Shown: positions 10,325 to 20,671 of the stretch, in pieces
How positions within the stretch are numbered: the first letter of the stretch is position 1
Layout: the number at the start of each line of letters is the position of its first letter
Assembly: GCA_039621445.1 (NCBI GenBank)
Contig: CP154954.1
Location: 38,177,703-38,241,702, forward strand
Reading direction: 5' to 3'
Origin: Euglena gracilis
Lineage: Eukaryota; Euglenida; Euglenophyceae; Euglenales
Length of the DNA stretch: 64,000 bases
The notes under the pieces: generated by a model
The model's database searches: none
Seen by the model: only the letters and a program-made list of their open reading frames with translations
What the model was told of the DNA's origin: nothing
Program-made: the position numbers and the translations under genes

Positions 10325-10625
10325 CAGGCTTCTTATTTACCAACCCTGGGGGGGAGGAGGGTGCCTTGTGCTTCGGGGTGCCTGTCCCACAGCAGGCACC
10401 CTCCCCCAAGGGGGGGGGGGTCAGTTTCTGCCACCAGTGCCTGCGGGCCCAGGCAAATTTCCCTTGAAAATGGACATGCCTTTGGTGCCTGGGATGTGCT
10501 GTAGCACTGCCCCACCAAAACCCGACCCCCTGGGGGTCGGAAATGTCCTACCCACCTGCCTGCCATAGCACCCAGCCCCCCCCCCCCGGGGGGGGAGGGT
10601 GCGCACTTGCTGAAAACGAAGCCTG
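10325..10625. mobile_element. CAGGCTTC-type MITE, 301 bp
   Basis: The ends are inverted (CAGGCTTCTT and CGAAGCCTG), with internal GTGCCTG repeats and poly-G/C runs. A shorter relative interrupts an exon at 40,646-40,814. The flanking 8 bp do not match well here, so the target duplication has decayed or the ends are slightly off. It is absent from the duplicated segment at 18.24 kb, so it inserted after that duplication. Confidence 0.6.
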
Positions 10626-10639
10626 GAAGATAAAGAAAA

Positions 10640-11345
10640 ACACAAAACAGAAAACAGAAACAATAGAATCAGAACGTTGAAGAAAACACTCAGGGAGGGG
10701 AAATTGATACCAAAGGCCTTCGAGAAAAAAAAATGCGGGAAAATTGCGGAAAAATTGATATCAGGAATGTACACATTTCTTCTGGAGGAGGCAAAGAAAA
10801 AAATTTACAATTTCTTCCATTTTGCAACATTAGCGTATATTTTGAGCCGTGGTTCACACGTTTTAAAACAAAAAAGCCCAAAAAAATTACTTTTGGAACA
10901 TAATTCCAAAAAAAACAGGATTTTGGGAACATACCAATTCCAAAAATATGGATTTTGCTGGGCAAAAAAAAAACGAAAATGGCGAAAAAAGATAAAAAAT
11001 TTGGTCTCAGGGAAAATCTGCTCTAGAATGAAAAATTTTTTCTAAGCCAAAATCCAAATAAACCCAAAAAAACCACACAAAGCGTGCAAATTCTGCCAAA
11101 ATTATCAAAATTCAGCAAATTTTTTTGCAAAAAAAAAAACTGCAAGAGAATAGAAAAAATTGCATTCCCTTGCAAACCATTCACAGAATGGCCAAAACTC
11201 ACTTCAGCTTCCATTCAGACTCACGCAGAAAAATTGTGGAAAGGGGGGGGAAACTGCGGGAAAATTGCGGAATATTGCAGAAAATTAAGGAAAACTGCGG
11301 AAATTGTGGAAAAATTGCGGATATCAATTCCCCCGTGACATATTA
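10640..11345. other. A-rich stretch, no gene recognised
   Basis: A-rich sequence with repeated GGAAAATTGCGGAAA-like motifs; there is no credible exon. It is probably intron of the minus-strand gene. Confidence 0.4.
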
Positions 11346-11349
11346 CAGC

Positions 11350-11354
11350 ACACA

Positions 11355-11398
<44 letters not shown>

Positions 11399-11416
11399 AC
11401 ACACAAGCACACACAC
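11350..11416. repeat. (CA)n microsatellite at a 5' splice site
   Basis: A nearly pure (CA)n tract of about 50 bp abuts the donor of the AB exon at 11,417. Read on the minus strand, the intron begins GTGTGTGTGCTTGTG. Confidence 0.85.
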
Positions 11417-11785
11417 CACTGCCAGCCGACCCCACAAGCACACTGCTGTCAGCTGCCGCCCCCATGCTGCCCTCCGTGTCCCTCTGGTGAGCAGCTCCGC
11501 CGCCTTCTGCTCCGCCACCACCGTTATCGGCGCTGCCACCGCTGCCGACCCCCGGCACCACACCAGCCCCCGGCCGCTGCGTCAGCGGTTGCCCGGCCCC
11601 ACCGCCTGGCGGCGCTGCAGCCGGTCCCAGCCCGCCTCCTCCTGCCGCTGACCGCAGGGGGGGCTGGGGGAGGGGGCTGGAGTGCAGTGGTGGCAGAGGC
11701 CTCGCCGTGTGGCCAGGCGTTTGCTGTGGCAACAACAATGGGGCACTAGATGGCGTGGTGGGCTGTGTCCTTCCCATTGCACACA
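11417..11785 (-). CDS. AB repeat exon with altered acceptor
   Basis: The A part (GVCAMGRTQPTTPSSA) runs in frame into the B part (SAAGGGGLGPAAAPPGGGAG), ending ADSSVLVGSAGSG at the donor AGTG|GTGTGTG. At the position where other copies have CAG, this copy has CACTG, so the A acceptor is lost or moved. The internal site GGTCAG at 11,648 could still be used, giving a 231-nt, phase 1-1 B exon. Confidence 0.5.
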
Positions 11786-11980
11786 CCCCAGTGAAGGTGG
11801 CCAAACCCAGGGGCAGCCATGCAAATTTGCCCCTCCCTTCTGTTACAGCAGTCTTATAGCTCGATGTATTTCAGGAAAAGTTCATGAAAAAGAACTGTTT
11901 CATTCACAGCTTCTCGTCACTGCAGGAATTAGGAATGGAAGCTCTTGCACGAACGGCGGCATCATTCATCGCACCACAAC

Positions 11981-12183
11981 CAGGGGTTTTTTTTAAGACC
12001 GGGGGGAGGGGGGGTCCCCCCGGGGGGGTCCCGGGGGACCCACAAAAAATGGACAAAAGTTGCGAAAAATGCTAAAAAAACACTTTTTCGGCGCCGAAAA
12101 GTATATCCCACCCCCCTCCGGGGGGACCCCCCCCGGGGGGGGCTCTGCCGGACCCGGGGTCCACGACTAAAAAAAAACCCCTG
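11981..12183. mobile_element. hAT-like MITE, 203 bp, with perfect 8-bp target duplication
   Basis: The left end CAGGGGTTTTTTTT and right end AAAAAAAAACCCCTG are inverted repeats. The flanks are identical 8-mers ACCACAAC (11,973-11,980 and 12,184-12,191). The interior holds poly-C/poly-G palindromes and GGCGCC but no frame. Confidence 0.85.
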
Positions 12184-12199
12184 ACCACAACACCATGGC

Positions 12200-13520
12200 G
12201 TTGTTTAACCCTGCTGGGGGGGGCACAGCTGGGAGGCTAAATTTCTGAGCTTCCTGGAAAAAGCTGTTGGCTGACCCCCCCCAATCAGGGCACAAGGCGG
12301 AAACTGCTCGCACCGGGTCAACAAAGGATTTTTGTGACAATTACAATGCATGACTTCCAGAACCCAAATAATGCAGTCAGGATATGCAAACTTCCTTGAA
12401 AAGCAGCCTGACAAAAAACCTCTTGAAAACATAAGAACACCCCTCTCAGAGCAAAACAGAGCTAAATGATTGTGTGTGCCTGATGCCGGCTGCAATTTTT
12501 GCTGCGGGAGAGTGGGAGTTTTGCCTTCCCTCTGCTGGGAGTTCTCTTCACTCTTGATATGTCAAAAGCCTTAATTTCAGATTGAGTAATTGCTGTTAGC
12601 TGAGGACCCAAAAACGGCCAGAATTATCAACTAAAATATAAAACCTTCCTGTTTGCCACTCATAATGTGTTCGAACCAAAATTGACGCTGTTTGCCAAAA
12701 GAAAAAGGGTGTAGACAATCAAATAAAAAAAATACACCACCCTTTGAAAAAACCCACCACCCGTTGTCATTTAAATGAAAATTTTCATACTTTCCACTGT
12801 GCTTTTTATTCCAGATATTCCAGAATATTCTGGATATTCCAGAAATTTCTATTCTGGTTTATTCCGGTTTAATCAGGACTGGAATATTGCCCATGTTCAG
12901 GGGTCAAAAATGGTTTCAAATGCGCACGATGACATCATTCTTTCTGTTGCGGGGTGTCACAGAGTCTTTAGAATGGGGAGTAATGATGGACAACTTGCCA
13001 CCGAACTCAACTGGTAATTTGTGGCAATCCTCCTGTGTTCTTTACTGCCCTCATCAACCACCAGCAGCAGAGTTCTCTAACAGCCCATTTCTACCTGGTT
13101 TATTTGTTTGCATGTAAAATTTCCACTGCATTTTGCGACCAACTTCAAGAACCTCCACAACATACCACAAGGATTCAGAAAGCAAGCAAAGGGGTGGACC
13201 TGTTACCCCATCTCCAGAACACCACCTGCCACTGGCAGGTGTCGCACAGGAAAAAGGAGGTGCAGGGACCGGGGCTTTCGTGCATTTTTGGCAAATTTCT
13301 CAATTTGGGGAGGTCAGTCCCGGGGGTTTCACAACTCAGCAACGTGCTCTGGAGGGTCAAAACATCAAACTTGCACAATGCCCCCCAGGGTGGTGTGCCA
13401 CCACTGAAAAGTTGCAAGCATCAACAAATGGAGGGATATGGCATATCACAACCAGCTCAAAAACCTGGACCCCAACCATCAAAAACAAAAGGTTCAAAAT
13501 CTGCAGATCTATGTTGCTGC
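12200..13520. other. no supported exon
   Basis: Low-complexity and AT-rich sequence without a recognisable exon. At 12,811-12,855 there is a run of inverted TTC/GAA triplets described in the findings. Confidence 0.4.
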
Positions 13521-13522
13521 AC

Positions 13523-13627
13523 CGCCGAAGTTGATGCCCTCCAGAGCGCTGCCCACCCCAAAGGCCTCCTCCGGGCCCTCCCTGGGCGTCGGTGCAAGCT
13601 GTGATTCCCACGCCGTGACCGGTGTGC
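13523..13627 (-). CDS. A repeat exon, 105 nt
   Basis: The acceptor CGTCACAG is followed by residues TPVTAWESQLAPTPREGPEE and then AFGVGSALEGINFGG up to the donor GGCG|GTGCAG. Phase is 1-1. It aligns with the A part of AB exons (TAWGTQPAPTPREG). No B exon follows before the Tc1/mariner element. Confidence 0.55.
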
Positions 13628-14372
13628 CTGTGACGGTGGGCACGCCGGCGGAAGACAACCATTAAACCCCAAATAAACCCCAAGGGAGAAAGATAAAGAA
13701 GGGGGAGGTTGAGGTGTTTTGCAAATTTCTGTCACCGCATTCTTTTGGGTTGATTTGTGGCGGATCTCTTCCTTTTGTCTTTTGGTGCATCACACGCATG
13801 AAACGACGTGCTGAATGTCAACTTCTAATCCACCCCACTTTTTCACCCCCTTCTCAAAGCTAACGCCAGCAAAGCTAACACCAGACCTACATCCCTGCGT
13901 TGTCCCTCCATTTAAGTGCACGGGGTGCGTACATTACTGGACCGAAGTTTTGGACCCTCACGGGCGTGACACTTATTTGGACACTGCACACCATTTGGGC
14001 ACAGTGCACTTTAATGGAGGGTGTAAACTCCCCCCCAAATATAAAGCTCGCCCAAATATAAAACCCCCCAGGGATGAGCTTTGCCACCCGAAACAAAGCA
14101 CCCCCCACCAATGCAAATCCCGCCGATGGTGAAATTCAGGAAAAGGAAGAAAAATCTTGGGTGAATGCAACAATTTTTCACCAGAAATTCTCCAGTTTGG
14201 ACAAAAGCTGCACATTTTGGGGGAAAATGGGGATACACAACGAAAATTCGTTAAAAATTGGCATTTGATTACAGTTGAAGCCCGCCACAGTATGTATTGG
14301 CCACCGGGAAAAGTTTGATTCCCCCCCCCCAATATAAATCTCCTTCCTGGGGGTGTTGAAAGCCCACCCAAA

Positions 14373-16000
14373 TACAGGTCGAATTCACTAAAAAAGTACC
14401 CTCACCCAGTTCACAAAAAAATACCCCCCCCCTGGATGAAATACCTGCAACAGCAGAATAGACACCCCTGATCAACCTGCAACATTTCATTTACCCTCTC
14501 AGCTTTTCTTATGCCCCACAAACTGACCCCGGAGGCCCGTGAGGCTTTGAGGGTGCGGGTTGAGGGATATCTGTGCCAGAATCCACCACTTTCATATGGT
14601 GCCATCATGAAGCTGGAAAATATTTCAAAGAGTACCGTGCAAGGTATGCTCGCATGCAGCCTGTTCATTCCCTTTAATTGGTGACCCTTTCAGGAATGGC
14701 CACGAGGTTCAAATTGAGAGGTACATTGAAGCGAAAAGCAGGAACTGGACTAAAACAAAAGAAATCAGAAGTTTACACATCCAGGTGTGTTTGCAACGCG
14801 AGTAAAATTAGCTACATCTGTCCCTCTGTTCTTAGGTTTCGTCGGCAAATGATCCAACTTGCCCTCAAAAACCCATTTTGGGGGTCCCAGAAAATTGCAA
14901 ATGAGTGGTACACCAGCACAAGAAATGCATTGTTCAACCGCCCACCTGGTGCCGTTGTTCAGGTTTGATGTTATGAAAAAGCAATCCCTTGGGCTTTTAT
15001 CCGCACAGGTGCCACCAAAACCCTCAGCTTCTTTTGTGCGAAGTCTTCTGAAGAAAGGTAGCATGTGCTCTGTTCCGGCTCACCGAAAACCCCTGCTATC
15101 CGGAGGAACAAAAGGATCCGCTTGGACTTCGCCAGACGGCACCTCAGTTTCAATTGGAAGAAAGTCATTTGGTCTGATGAAAAACTTTTCAAAGTTTGAC
15201 CTATGGGGAAAATCAGGTATAGCAACAGGTGACGCCATCTCCCTTTCAATCCACTAACCTTTTGCAGATGTTGGGTCAAAGAAGGCACCAATCGTTACCT
15301 CCCCCAATACATCATTCCGACAGTCAGCCACCCTGAAGGAGTCATGGTGTGGGCAGCCATGTCTTATTCGGGAGCAATCTGCATCAGACGTTGCCCAACA
15401 AATATTGACCAGGTTGAGTACCAACGCATCCTTGGGACTGCCTTAGGATTCATCCGTAGAAGGTGTGAGGGGTTTCTGAATTAGCTTCCTTGTGCACTTG
15501 GCACACCCGCAGGTGCCAAGTGCAAGAGCGCCACCACACAGGGCCTTGTCAACTACAACCTGGCTCCGGCGGAGGAGGATCGAGCGGCTCAACGGAGGGA
15601 CGTGGCCTCCACAATCTCCGGACATGAATCCCATTGAGCACCTGTGGCCAATGGTTCTAACCAAGCTCCGTGGGAGCGTCTTTGCAGGCAAAGACCAACT
15701 GTGGTCAGCTCTGCAGTGCGCTTTTGCTGAGATCACCCCTGAACAAGTACGAACGTTGTATCATAGCATGCCTAATCGCATGAAGGCAGTCATTGCATCG
15801 CGTGGAGGACACACCCGTTATTAGCGTGTGCCAGAGAGGCACAGTGCACCCTCGTCACTGTTCTGTTGCATTGGCATCGCATTGGTAAAGAAAGGTCCGG
15901 ACATTCTGCTCCTCTGCAATTGCAGGTATTTCATCCGGGGGGGGGGGGTATTTTTTTTGTGAACTGGGTGGGGGTACTTTTTTAGTGAATCCGACCTGTA
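14373..16000. mobile_element. complete Tc1/mariner element with TA target duplication
   Basis: The element proper is 14,375-15,998 (1,624 bp) flanked by TA at 14,373-14,374 and 15,999-16,000. The terminal inverted repeats are about 80 bp, beginning CAGGTCGAATTCAC on the left and CAGGTCGGATTCAC (reverse complement) on the right, and each carries a poly-C/G run. It encodes an interrupted transposase on the plus strand. It lies in an intron of the large minus-strand gene. Confidence 0.9.
14511..15824 (+). pseudogene. Tc1/mariner transposase with five short introns, inactivated
   Basis: The first exon starts MPHKLTPEAREALRVRV (helix-turn-helix region). Conserved segments follow: KRIRLDFARRHLSFNWKKV, the first catalytic Asp in WSDEKLF, YIIPTVSHPEGVMVWAAMS, and WPPQSPDMNPIEHLW with the third acidic residue, ending SMPNRMKAVIASRGGHTRY. 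Five GT-AG introns fit: 14,644-14,693, 14,785-14,835, 14,963-15,008, 15,217-15,267 and 15,463-15,512 (46-51 nt each). Breaks are a frameshift near 15,098, a TGA at 15,197-15,199 after WSDEKLFKV and a frame change near 15,513. The second catalytic Asp, expected in a DNAPPH-like motif, reads ARAPPH. The gap to the Glu would be 37 residues, longer than the 34 of classical Tc1. Confidence 0.85.
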
Positions 16001-16100
16001 CAAAGCTGGGGTGCTTTCTTTTTTAAAAGGGGGTTAAACTGCGGGAGCACTTGGAGTTCTGACATATCACCTCAGGCTGACAGAAGCACAGGATCCACAC

Positions 16101-16330
16101 CTGCCACCCCGGGCCATGGGCCACCGACCATCACCGCCTCAACCTCCCCCTCCAGCACCGCCACCTCCCCCTCCTCCCCATCGTCCTCCTCCTCCTCGGC
16201 CTCGGCCTCCTCCCTCTCCGCCTCGCCGGGGCCGGGCCTCACCCGGCCCCCCTGCCGCACCCCCGCGCTGTGCACCGGCAGGGGCGGCCCGTGGCGGCAC
16301 GCCGTGAGGTTGGCCAGGCTGGGCCGGCTC
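16101..16330 (-). pseudogene. C repeat exon, 3' part, split by a transposon
   Basis: Same structure as 8,183-8,412: from SRPSLANLTACRHGPP to the Glu/Asp-rich run, then donor GGCAG|GTGTGG. The 5' part is at 17,941-18,060. The two parts minus the 8-bp duplication give 342 nt. Confidence 0.75.
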
Positions 16331-17940
16331 CATGCATTTCTTTAAGCACCCGGGGGTCCCAGTCGTGAAAGCCGAGCCCCACAAGTTGCATTTTGTCACG
16401 TTAACGGAAAGCCCACGCTTGTCAGCATCACGGATGAGAGTTCCGATGATATGTATGCAGTTGCGATGCAGATTCCATCAAATGGAGGTTCGGTACATCT
16501 GACGAAGGCCCTCAGCCACCATTGGGGGGGGTACCCATCATACAATTGCTTACCGACCCCCGGGGGGGGGGGGGGTCACTCCACTTTTTTAAAAACCAGT
16601 CAGTCACTCATTTTCAAAAAATCAGCCAGTCACTCCCCCCCCCCCGGGGGGGGGGGGGGGTCGGCCACTCAGAAAAACGGCCACTTTCCAGTCACTTTAG
16701 GCCATTTTAGGCCAAAAAAAATTTTTCCGGCGCCTTCGGCGCCGGGGTCACTCAAGCCACTTTTGCCCACTCCTGGCCGACCCCCCCCCCGGGGGGGGAG
16801 GGGGTCCGGGCCCAAAACCAGTCAGTCACTCTGAAAAAACCAGTCACCCACCCCCGGGGGGGGGGGGACAGTGCTTAAGCAATTGTCTGGTACCCATTTT
16901 GCTGTGTCAGCGGGCTAGGGCTAGAAATTTGCCCTGAGCCTGGGGGGAGGGCTGCAAATGTGCAGCCCTGGCTGTATCTTTGCAGGGCCGGGATGGGCAG
17001 GGTGTTAAGGGAGCAGGTAGGGGTGGTGGGACGGGACCCCCTTCTCCCTGAACAAAAATACTTTCGGCACAAAATGCGGAAAATTTTGGGGGGAGCTTTT
17101 AAAAAAAAAAAAGCCCAAAAAAGCGAGGATTTGCACGTTTTTAGAAAAAGCAGCCAAAATGCCAACAAAAAAAATTATCTTCTCAAGCGAAAAAGGTTGG
17201 AGATTATTATCATTGGTTCTGGGGCAGGGCGGTCCTTAAGCAAAAAAAAAAAAAATCCCGTCCCGGCACAGCCGAGAAATTTTTTTGAAAATCCATGACC
17301 GAAAAGTGGTCGTATATTGCCCGAAACGGGTCGACTTCGGGAAAAAAAGTGATTCCTGGCACTTTTGGAACATCGCCCATCCGCCCATAGCGTCAAAAAA
17401 TGCGTTTTTCGACTTTTTGGTTTTCGACCCCCGTTCAAGTCCCGGTCGATCCTTGGTCGGGGGGGCGGTCCTTAAGGGGCGGTCCTTAACGAAAAAAAAA
17501 AAACTTCCCGTCCCTTATGGACCGCCCTGTTCTGGGGTCCCCGTCTGGACCCTCCTCCGGGGTGTCTTACCTCCCCCCCCCCGCACAAAACCAATTCGCT
17601 CAATTCGCTTAATACTGCGGCTGGGTCAAATGGGATAATTACTCAAAAAATGAACAGCAAAACACAGCTTTTGAAAAATAAGAGCATCTGACAGCCCCAA
17701 AAGACCCCCAAAAAGTGCCACCCACCCCCAAAAAACCATTTTTGGCCATTTTTGAACACTTTTTCGAGAGAAAAAAACTGGTTCTTTGCAACGAAAATTT
17801 TCGGTGGACCCAGCAAAGGGGGGCCAGCTGGGTTAGCAACAACCTCCCTCCCCTCTGGGAGCAGCTGGGCTGGGCCGAAATCGGGGCTGGCTGCAGCAGC
17901 CCCCCCCCCCGGGGTCTGCAAACCCCTAAAGTGATGCATG
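16331..17940. mobile_element. hAT-like DNA element (1,610 bp), second copy in a C exon
   Basis: Ends CATGCATTTCTTTAAG and CTAAAGTGATGCATG are flanked by identical GCCGGCTC 8-mers at 16,323-16,330 and 17,941-17,948. It sits in the same exon and at the same base as the 8.4-kb copy and shares diverged internal sequence plus the duplicated 17.6-17.9 kb end, so both descend from one insertion. A MITE (16,539-16,889) is nested inside. No intact transposase frame is seen. Confidence 0.75.
16539..16889. mobile_element. CAATTGCTTA hAT-like MITE, copy 1 (351 bp)
   Basis: TIRs CATACAATTGCTTA and TAAGCAATTGTCTG are flanked by identical 8-mers GTACCCAT (16,531-16,538 and 16,890-16,897). The interior has repeated CAGTCAGTCACT motifs and C-run/G-run palindromes, including GGCGCCTTCGGCGCC. 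All four copies in the window have the same orientation. Confidence 0.85.
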
Positions 17941-18060
17941 GCCGGCTCCGCACCACGATGACGTCGTCGTCCGGGGGGACCTCCTCTGGCAGTCGCCCGG
18001 ACGGCGTGGGCGTCCACTCCGCCGGCCCCGGCGCCCGCTCCCCCGCCGCCCTCCGGGGCC
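17941..18060 (-). pseudogene. C repeat exon, 5' part, split by a transposon
   Basis: Acceptor TCTGCCCCAG, then the PRRAAGERAPGPAEWTPTP and PPDDDVIVVRSRP segments up to the target duplication. It is almost identical to 9,983-10,102. Confidence 0.75.
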
Positions 18061-18324
18061 CTGGGGCAGAGACCAGGCGGTTTATTAAGACGGAAGGTCT
18101 GGACTGCCTTTGTTTGCTCACCACTTGCCCAGGGTCAGTGGAACTGAAGTCACTGGAAAAGCCTGATGGGTCTAAACAGTAAACCCAAAAAATACGGTCA
18201 ATGACATGAGTTACGAGGCGGGTGTTGAATCTCACTTGCAAAAAAATAATGCAACATGCTACAGAACAAAAAAGATGAAAAAAAACAGAAACAGCAACAG
18301 CAAGAGAATCAGAACGACAACGCA

Positions 18325-18384
18325 AAAAAAACCTCCACGCATGCACACACACACACACACACATCCATACACAAGCACACACAC
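18325..18384. repeat. (CA)n microsatellite at a 5' splice site
   Basis: The tract, including ACACACACACACACA at 18,345-18,361, abuts the donor of the C/B hybrid exon at 18,385. Confidence 0.75.
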
Positions 18385-18567
18385 CACTCCCAGCCGTCCC
18401 TACCAACGCACTGCTGTCAGCTGCCACCCCCACGCTGCCCTCCGTGTCCCTCTGGTGAGCAGCTCTGCCGCCCTCCGCGTCTATGGGCGCGTCCTCTGGC
18501 CGCCGCCCCGGTTTGGGCGTCCACTCCGCCGGCCCCGGCGGGCGTTCCCCCGCCAGCTGGTGGGGCT
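18385..18567 (-). CDS. C/B hybrid repeat exon, 183 nt
   Basis: The acceptor TTCCCGCCCCAG leads into PHQLAGERPPGPAEWTPKP, which aligns with the start of C exons. The exon then switches to a B-type end (GGRAAHQRDTEGSVGVAADS, ending GTAGSG) with the donor AGTG|GTGTGTG. Length is a multiple of three and phase 1-1. It looks like a fusion of a C head and a B tail by unequal exchange. Confidence 0.6.
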
Positions 18568-18599
18568 CTGGGGCGGGAAAAGCCAGCGTGGCAACGATG

Positions 18600-20330
18600 C
18601 GAACCGAGAGAAGGGAACTCCCGCAGACGCCTGTCAAAATAACTACCTTTGACAGCGTTCAACGTTCCAAGGTTTGTGTGCGAATGAGAATCCCCCACTC
18701 CCAACCCCCATTCCGGAAGCGGCGTTTGAGACGGACCTGTAAAGCTGTGGGGAAGGGACATACAACCCTGCGGGCTTCGGGTTGTGGCGGGCCCCCAGCA
18801 CCAAACAGGGGGACTTAACAGTGGCCATTGTCATGGGAAATTTACCTGTTTGATCCTGTCCAGAACCCAAAACCGACCTCGGGGAGTTTGCATCCCCCTC
18901 CCCAGGGTGTTGAATGCAGCCCCCTCCCCCCCCCCCGGAGGTCTGGATCTAGGCACATTGGGTGCCAGCCCAGGCAGGTGGGATACAGTTGGCGTTGGCA
19001 ACCCGTTAAAATATAAAATTTATTCAGCCATATAACACATCCAAAATGCAAATATTTTTCAGCGCAAATCTCAGAAAATAGCCCACAAAGAGATCCCCCA
19101 AAAGCAAACTTCACCAAAATTGGAAAAAAGGAGGAAAAGCTGCAAAAAAGGGCGGCTGGATGGTAATAGATTTCGCTTTCGGGGGTACAAAGGTGGGCCA
19201 AAAATGGGCCAAAATGGGTCAAAAAATGGACGAAAATGGGTCGGAAAAAAGCTGTCCAGGACATTTTGGGGGGTAAAAAAAATGTATTTTTTGAATAGTT
19301 GGCAATTTTTTGGACACTTTTTTGCGATTTCGTTGTTTTTTTTTGGTTCTCAGTTTGACCCCAGGTCGGGCCCAGCTCCAGCCTGGGACCCTTATGGGGG
19401 GAGGGTGGGGGGGCGGGGCCATCAGCCTTTTTCCAGCCAGCACAATTTTTCCAGCCTCTGAGCTGGACCGGGGGGGGGGTCCTTGAGCAGTGCCCTGGTC
19501 CGCCCCTTTCTTACCCATTTTTTTTGAAAATTCCAGAGAATTTTTGCAATTACACTTGTTTTCTGCTTTTGTGCTTTTCAAGGCTGGGGCTTCTTGAAAA
19601 GATTGTTTTATTTTTTCCATGGGGGTTACAACAGGGATGGCACCCAGACATCCCAGGATGGAAAAAGGCTGCTGGCTGGAAAAAAGTTGCTGGCTGACTG
19701 GACCCCCCTGGGGCAGGGCAGAATGGGAAGGCCTGGTGGGGGGGCCCCCCCCCCCCCCGCCCACCACAGCATTTTCACTGATTTCGGGAAAACGGGGATT
19801 TTGGCCGGAAAATTTTTGAAAATTTTCTTTGAAAAAGAAACCCAAAATACATGGTTTTTTGATGGAAAACCACATTTTTTCACAAAAAAATATCAAAAAT
19901 TTCAGGGTTAAAAATTGGTAGTTTTTAGGAGGTCCAAAAATTGGTCCAAAAAATTCGGTCCCGGAAATACGGGAAGAGGTGGTGGGGGGGGGGTCGACCC
20001 CCCTCCACCCACCACCCTGGCTGTTTGGCCAATTCCCGTTCTGCCCTGCCCTGGGGGGTGGGGTCGAAATTTCTTAAACAACGCTGTGTGGAAAAAAGTG
20101 CAAAAAGCTGCGTGGGAAAAAAAAATCGACAAACCACCAGAAAAGGATTTTCGCAGTTTGGAACAGTGCAACGAACTAAGAACCCTCAAATTGGAAAGTT
20201 TGGGTCCTGTTCAATAAAAAGTGCCATGTCTGTTCGTAACGGTGAAGCAAGGAGAGGCACATGTTAGCAGGTGCTGATGGATGACTACACTGCTGCAGGG
20301 CTTCCCCTGACCCCGTCGTCGAGGCCCCTC
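18600..20330. repeat. intron with SINE-like GCTGGCTGGAAAAA repeats
   Basis: No exon is supported. An inverted copy (19,370-19,470) and a direct copy (about 19,660-20,090) of a dispersed repeat lie here. Its features are GCTGGCTGGAAAAA, a C/G run and GGGGTCGAAATTTCTTAA. Other copies lie near 29.7-30.1, 32.9 and 42.5 kb. A GGTCGAAC-type box could be a relic of a pol III B box, but no A box is clear. Confidence 0.5.
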
Positions 20331-20355
20331 AACACAGGTGCGCAAGCACGCACAC

Positions 20356-20671
20356 CGCTCCCAGCCAACGCCGCCACCTCTCCGCCCTCGCCCGGCTGCC
20401 GCGCTTCCCCCTGGCCGCCGATCCTGCGAGCAACTCCGCCCCCCTCCGCTCCGCCGCTGCCACCACTGCCACCGCTGCCGTCACTGCCGCCGCCGCCACT
20501 GCCAACACCACCACCACTTCCACCACTGCCGCCACTGCCGCTACTGCTGCCGCCGACGCTGCCACCACTGCCACCACCACTGCCCCCCACCCCAGCGCTG
20601 CCCCCCAGCTGGTAAACCGGCGGCCGCCCTGCCCCACCGGCTGCCAACCCCGGCACGTCCTGCGCCGCCGG
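20356..20671 (-). CDS. B repeat exon with expanded Gly/Ser tract, 316 nt
   Basis: The acceptor CCTTGCAG leads to PAAQDVPGLAAGGAGRPP, then a long GGS/GGG repeat from GCC-ACC-ACT triplets, and EVAALAGSG at the donor AGCG|GTGTGCG. Phase is 0 in and 1 out, unlike most copies. The Gly/Ser tract (about 60 residues) is a local microsatellite expansion that stays in frame. Confidence 0.5.

Noticed and set aside
19370-20090. tRNA gene suggested by GGGGTCGAA boxes
   Set aside because: No acceptor, D or anticodon arm can be folded; the motif belongs to a dispersed repeat.
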